Below are positions 61,525 to 64,000 of a stretch of 64,000 bases of DNA, piece after piece. The stretch is from the NCBI GenBank assembly GCA_965539935.1, contig CBETVX010000002.1, positions 1-64,000 on the forward strand. Direction: 5' to 3'. Source of the DNA: CBETVX01 sp965539935 (GTDB lineage: Bacteria > Bacillota > Clostridia > Peptostreptococcales > Caminicellaceae). A program made the position numbers and the translations under genes. The notes under the pieces were generated by a model. That model was not told the origin of the DNA. It saw only the letters and a list, made by a program, of their open reading frames with translations, and did no database searches. Each line of letters begins with the position of its first letter. Position 1 is the first letter of the stretch.

Positions 61525-62013
61525 TTGAATAGAAGGGATAAACATAATTATTATTTAGATATAGCTGAGACAGTCCTTGAAAGAGGAACTTGTCTTAGGA
61601 GAAACTATGGAGCAATTATTGTAAAGAATGATGAAATAATCGCAACGGGATATAGTGGAGCCCCCAGGGGACGTGCCAATTGTAGTGATTTGGGATACTG
61701 CATAAGAAAAAAATTAAATATTCCCAGAGGACAAAATTATGAAAAATGTCGTAGTGTACATGCTGAGGCCAATTGTATAATATCTGCCAGAAGAAGTGAT
61801 ATGATTGCTTCCACCCTATACTTAGTCGGCAAGGAAATGGAGACCAAAGATTATGTAGAAAATGCAAACTCATGTACGATGTGTAAAAGACTCATAATAA
61901 ATGCTGGCATTAAGCAGGTCGTTATAAGAGATACAATTGATGAATTTAGAATAATAGATGTTGACCAGTGGATAGATAATGATGATTCATTAACGGATGT
62001 AGGAGGCTATTAA
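61525..62013 (+). CDS. dCMP deaminase (ComEB-like)
   Basis: Start is TTG, with AAGGGGGGCT upstream. The 162-residue protein has the zinc-dependent deaminase motifs VHAEANCIISA and SCTMCKRLIINAG, with one His and two Cys ligands and the catalytic Glu. The extra RNYGAIIVKNDEIIATGYSGAPRG and CIRKKLNIPRG segment is typical of the ComEB/dCMP deaminase group. It makes dUMP from dCMP for thymidylate synthesis. Confidence 0.92.
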   Translation: MNRRDKHNYYLDIAETVLERGTCLRRNYGAIIVKNDEIIATGYSGAPRGRANCSDLGYCIRKKLNIPRGQNYEKCRSVHAEANCIISARRSDMIASTLYLVGKEMETKDYVENANSCTMCKRLIINAGIKQVVIRDTIDEFRIIDVDQWIDNDDSLTDVGGY

Positions 62014-62303
62014 ACACTGGATGATATAGAAAATTTTATTTATATTATTTAGGAGGCATATGTCAAGCTCCATAGAAAATATATTAAATAATAAAGATAA
62101 ATATTGCAGGGAAATTAATTAAAAAATTATTAAATCCACAGTGACCTAATGTACATATTATTAAAATTGATATATAATAGAATTTAGAATTTAATTTTTA
62201 TTTATATTAAGTATTCAGTGTACATGTTGCTACTAAATTATAAACCAAAAGATTTAATAATTTACCCTAAATCTGTAACCAATTTATAAGGAGTGTTAAT
62301 AAA
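62014..62303. other. AT-rich gap, nothing firm
   Basis: No terminator, RNA or repeat was recognised. A 20-codon frame at 62060-62122 follows an AGGAGG, but the spacing is only three bases. Confidence 0.5.
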
Positions 62304-63338
62304 ATGAAGTACCTTTTTCCTATACTTGTTGCAGTAATAATTAGTTTCGTTTTAACTCCTTTAGTAAAAAAATTAGCCCATAAAGTAGGGGCAATAGACA
62401 TACCTAAGGACGATAGAAGAGTACATAAAAAACCAATACCACGCCTTGGTGGATTGGCTATGTATATAGCCTTTATAGTCAGTGTATTAATCTTTGTTGA
62501 TTTAAATAAAAGCATAATAGGCATGCTTTTAGGAGCAACGGTTATAGTCATAATGGGTATAATTGATGATATAAAACCCCTTTCAGCTAAACTTAAATTA
62601 GTTATTCAAATTATGGCAGCAATGATACTAGTAGCTTTCGGGGTGAAAATTGACTACATTACTGACTTTTTTAATGCCGGAGAACTTATCTTCTTTAGTC
62701 CCATAATAAGTATACCACTAACAATCTTTTGGATTGTAGGAATAACCAACACAGTCAATTTAATAGATGGACTAGATGGTTTAGCTGCAGGCATATCGGC
62801 TATAGGAGCTATAACCCTAGCCTATGTAGCCCATGTATTAGGACAAGAAGTTATAGCTATCCTTACTTTAGCAGTGGCAGGGGCCTGTCTAGGATTTTTG
62901 CCATATAACTTTAATCCTGCCAAAATATTTATGGGTGATACAGGATCTCTATTCTTAGGATTTATACTGGCGGCTATTTCTGTTGAAGGAGCCCTAAAGG
63001 GTCCAGCAACCTTAGCCATAGTTGTACCTGTATTAGCTTTAGGACTACCTATATTTGATACAACATTTGCCATAGTCCGTAGAATATGTAGTGGAAAACC
63101 TATTATGGAGGCTGATAAAGGTCATCTTCATCATAGACTTCTTTCCCTAGGATTATGTCAAAAAAGAGCCGTACTAGTACTATACCTTATAAGTTCATTA
63201 CTTGGAATTAGTGCTGCCTTTGTACTAAATCAAAAATATTTAAATAGTGCAGTGATGTTATTGATAACCGCTGCAATTGTTGCGGTGCCAATAAATCATT
63301 CCTTGATACAAAAACAAAAAAGCACAAATAAAGAATAA
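62304..63338 (+). CDS. tagO: Undecaprenyl-phosphate GlcNAc-1-phosphate transferase (TagO/WecA type)
   Basis: The 344-residue protein has about ten membrane helices and the polyprenyl-phosphate N-acetylhexosamine transferase motifs: DRRVHKKPIPRLGGLAMY, IIDDIKPLSAKLKL, NTVNLIDGLDGLAAGIS, FMGDTGSLFLGF and DKGHLHHRLLSLG near the C-terminus. It starts teichoic-acid or other wall-polymer synthesis by moving GlcNAc-1-P to undecaprenyl phosphate. The next gene supplies a ManNAc donor, which fits a secondary wall polymer of the kind SLH proteins bind. AAGGAGTG lies before the ATG. Confidence 0.95.
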   Translation: MKYLFPILVAVIISFVLTPLVKKLAHKVGAIDIPKDDRRVHKKPIPRLGGLAMYIAFIVSVLIFVDLNKSIIGMLLGATVIVIMGIIDDIKPLSAKLKLVIQIMAAMILVAFGVKIDYITDFFNAGELIFFSPIISIPLTIFWIVGITNTVNLIDGLDGLAAGISAIGAITLAYVAHVLGQEVIAILTLAVAGACLGFLPYNFNPAKIFMGDTGSLFLGFILAAISVEGALKGPATLAIVVPVLALGLPIFDTTFAIVRRICSGKPIMEADKGHLHHRLLSLGLCQKRAVLVLYLISSLLGISAAFVLNQKYLNSAVMLLITAAIVAVPINHSLIQKQKSTNKE

Positions 63339-63342
63339 AATT

Positions 63343-63365
63343 AAGCCGGTCAAACCGGCTTTTGT
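63343..63365 (+). terminator. Rho-independent terminator
   Basis: AAGCCGGT and ACCGGCTT form an 8-bp stem with a 3-nt loop, followed by TTGTCG; the T tract is short. It separates the transferase from the epimerase. Confidence 0.75.
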
Positions 63366-63494
63366 CGATTTCAAAATATAGTAATGTAATATAGATTAAT
63401 ATGTTTTGAATTTTGAATTTTCATACACATATCTGACAGTAACTTATGATAAAAATACAAGTATGAAACATATACCTGTAAAGGAGGAATAATA

Positions 63495-64000
63495 GTGTCT
63501 AATAATGCCAATATTAAAATCCTATCTATTTTTGGAACTCGGCCTGAAGCTATTAAGATGGCTCCAGTGGTAAAAAAATTAGAAGAGGCAGAAGGAATAG
63601 AAAGTATAGTATGTGTAACAGCACAACATAGGGAAATGTTAGATCAAGTTTTAAATCTCTTTAATATAAAGCCAGACTATGATCTAAATATAATGAAGGC
63701 TGGACAAACCCTTGGAGAAATCACATGTAGAGCCCTTTCAGGTTTAGAAAGGGTTATAAAAGAAGTAAATCCCCATATGATACTGGTTCATGGAGATACC
63801 ACAACTACATTTGTAGGGGCCTTGGCTGCCTTCTATAATAAAGTAAAAATAGGCCACGTGGAAGCAGGACTAAGAAGTGGCAATCTCTACTCACCCTATC
63901 CAGAGGAAGCAAATAGAAGTCTTACAGGAAGATTAGCCCATCTACATTTTGCTCCAACGGAAGGAAATAAGAAAAATTTACTAAATGAAGGTATAGATGA
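63495..64000 (+). CDS. wecB: UDP-N-acetylglucosamine 2-epimerase, partial (runs off the window)
   Basis: Start is GTG, 7 bp after AAGGAGG. About 168 residues are visible, with the non-hydrolysing epimerase motifs FGTRPEAIKMAPVVKKL, TAQHREMLDQVL, LVHGDTTTTFVGALAAFY and HVEAGLRSGN, and the PEEANR loop. It makes UDP-ManNAc from UDP-GlcNAc for wall polymer synthesis. The 3' end is beyond the window. Confidence 0.95.
   Translation, partial: MSNNANIKILSIFGTRPEAIKMAPVVKKLEEAEGIESIVCVTAQHREMLDQVLNLFNIKPDYDLNIMKAGQTLGEITCRALSGLERVIKEVNPHMILVHGDTTTTFVGALAAFYNKVKIGHVEAGLRSGNLYSPYPEEANRSLTGRLAHLHFAPTEGNKKNLLNEGID

Noticed and set aside
62060..62122. 20-codon frame after AGGAGG (MSSSIENILNNKDKYCREIN)
   Set aside because: Only three bases separate the ribosome site from the ATG, there is no terminator, and the sequence looks like random AT-rich text. 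It could be the start of a lost gene.

Overview
The window reads as chromosome of a low-GC, Gram-positive anaerobe of the Clostridia/Tissierellia type. This is inferred from AT-rich codon use, strong AGGAGG ribosome sites, frequent TTG/GTG starts, S-layer-homology (SLH) wall anchors, a V/A-type ATPase, and two enzymes of clostridial lysine fermentation. A genus cannot be named from the sequence. I saw no rRNA, tRNA, CRISPR array or intact insertion sequence; the only transposon trace is a frameshifted ISL3-type transposase tail near 15.5-15.7 kb.

Layout. (1) 0.1-8.9 kb holds exported surface proteins: a cohesin+dockerin protein, a cohesin+SLH protein, an exported beta-rich protein, two SLH proteins and an S41 processing protease. 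(2) 9.0-9.2 kb holds a small minus-strand gene for a 32-34 residue amphipathic peptide, beside a collapsed second copy. (3) 9.3-12.2 kb holds pyrG behind an attenuator-like leader, and a methyltransferase. (4) 12.2-15.3 kb holds a large acidic SLH protein, probably the main S-layer protein, with a long control region. (5) 16.0-21.8 kb holds a TolC-like coiled-coil protein without visible barrel strands, a lipoprotein, and a MacAB-type exporter. (6) 21.9-31.5 kb holds a poly-Asp exported protein divergent from two large Ig/TIG-fold surface proteins of 770 and 2083 residues. (7) 31.7-40.6 kb is a nine-gene V-type ATPase operon in an unusual order. (8) 40.8-46.8 kb holds a second S-layer protein, kal-kce, a zinc-ribbon protein and an exported transglutaminase. 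(9) 47-64 kb is housekeeping: glpX, rho, rpmE, tdk, yqhQ-like, prmC, prfA, a cation antiporter, a MotAB-like pair, a ZIP transporter, sua5, an arginine-phosphatase-type LMW phosphatase, rpiB, upp, a dCMP deaminase, a TagO/WecA transferase and the start of a UDP-GlcNAc 2-epimerase.

How it fits together. Regions 1, 4, 6 and 8 give an unusually dense set of wall and surface proteins. Several share one roughly 75-residue beta-rich repeat, and one pair could build cohesin-dockerin chains anchored by SLH domains. Two promoter signals recur: TGACT-N8-AGTC palindromes at the S-layer and TolC-like promoters, and TGTAAT direct repeats exactly 22 bp upstream of a TATAAT box at the S-layer gene and glpX. 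Many gaps are filled by degenerate short-repeat families (GTAACAGG, AACTAAGAACT, GCCATTAGC), including two composite copies directly before rho and tdk. These repeats, the small peptide gene, the cohesin-dockerin pair and the barrel-less TolC exporter are the most novel-looking items.
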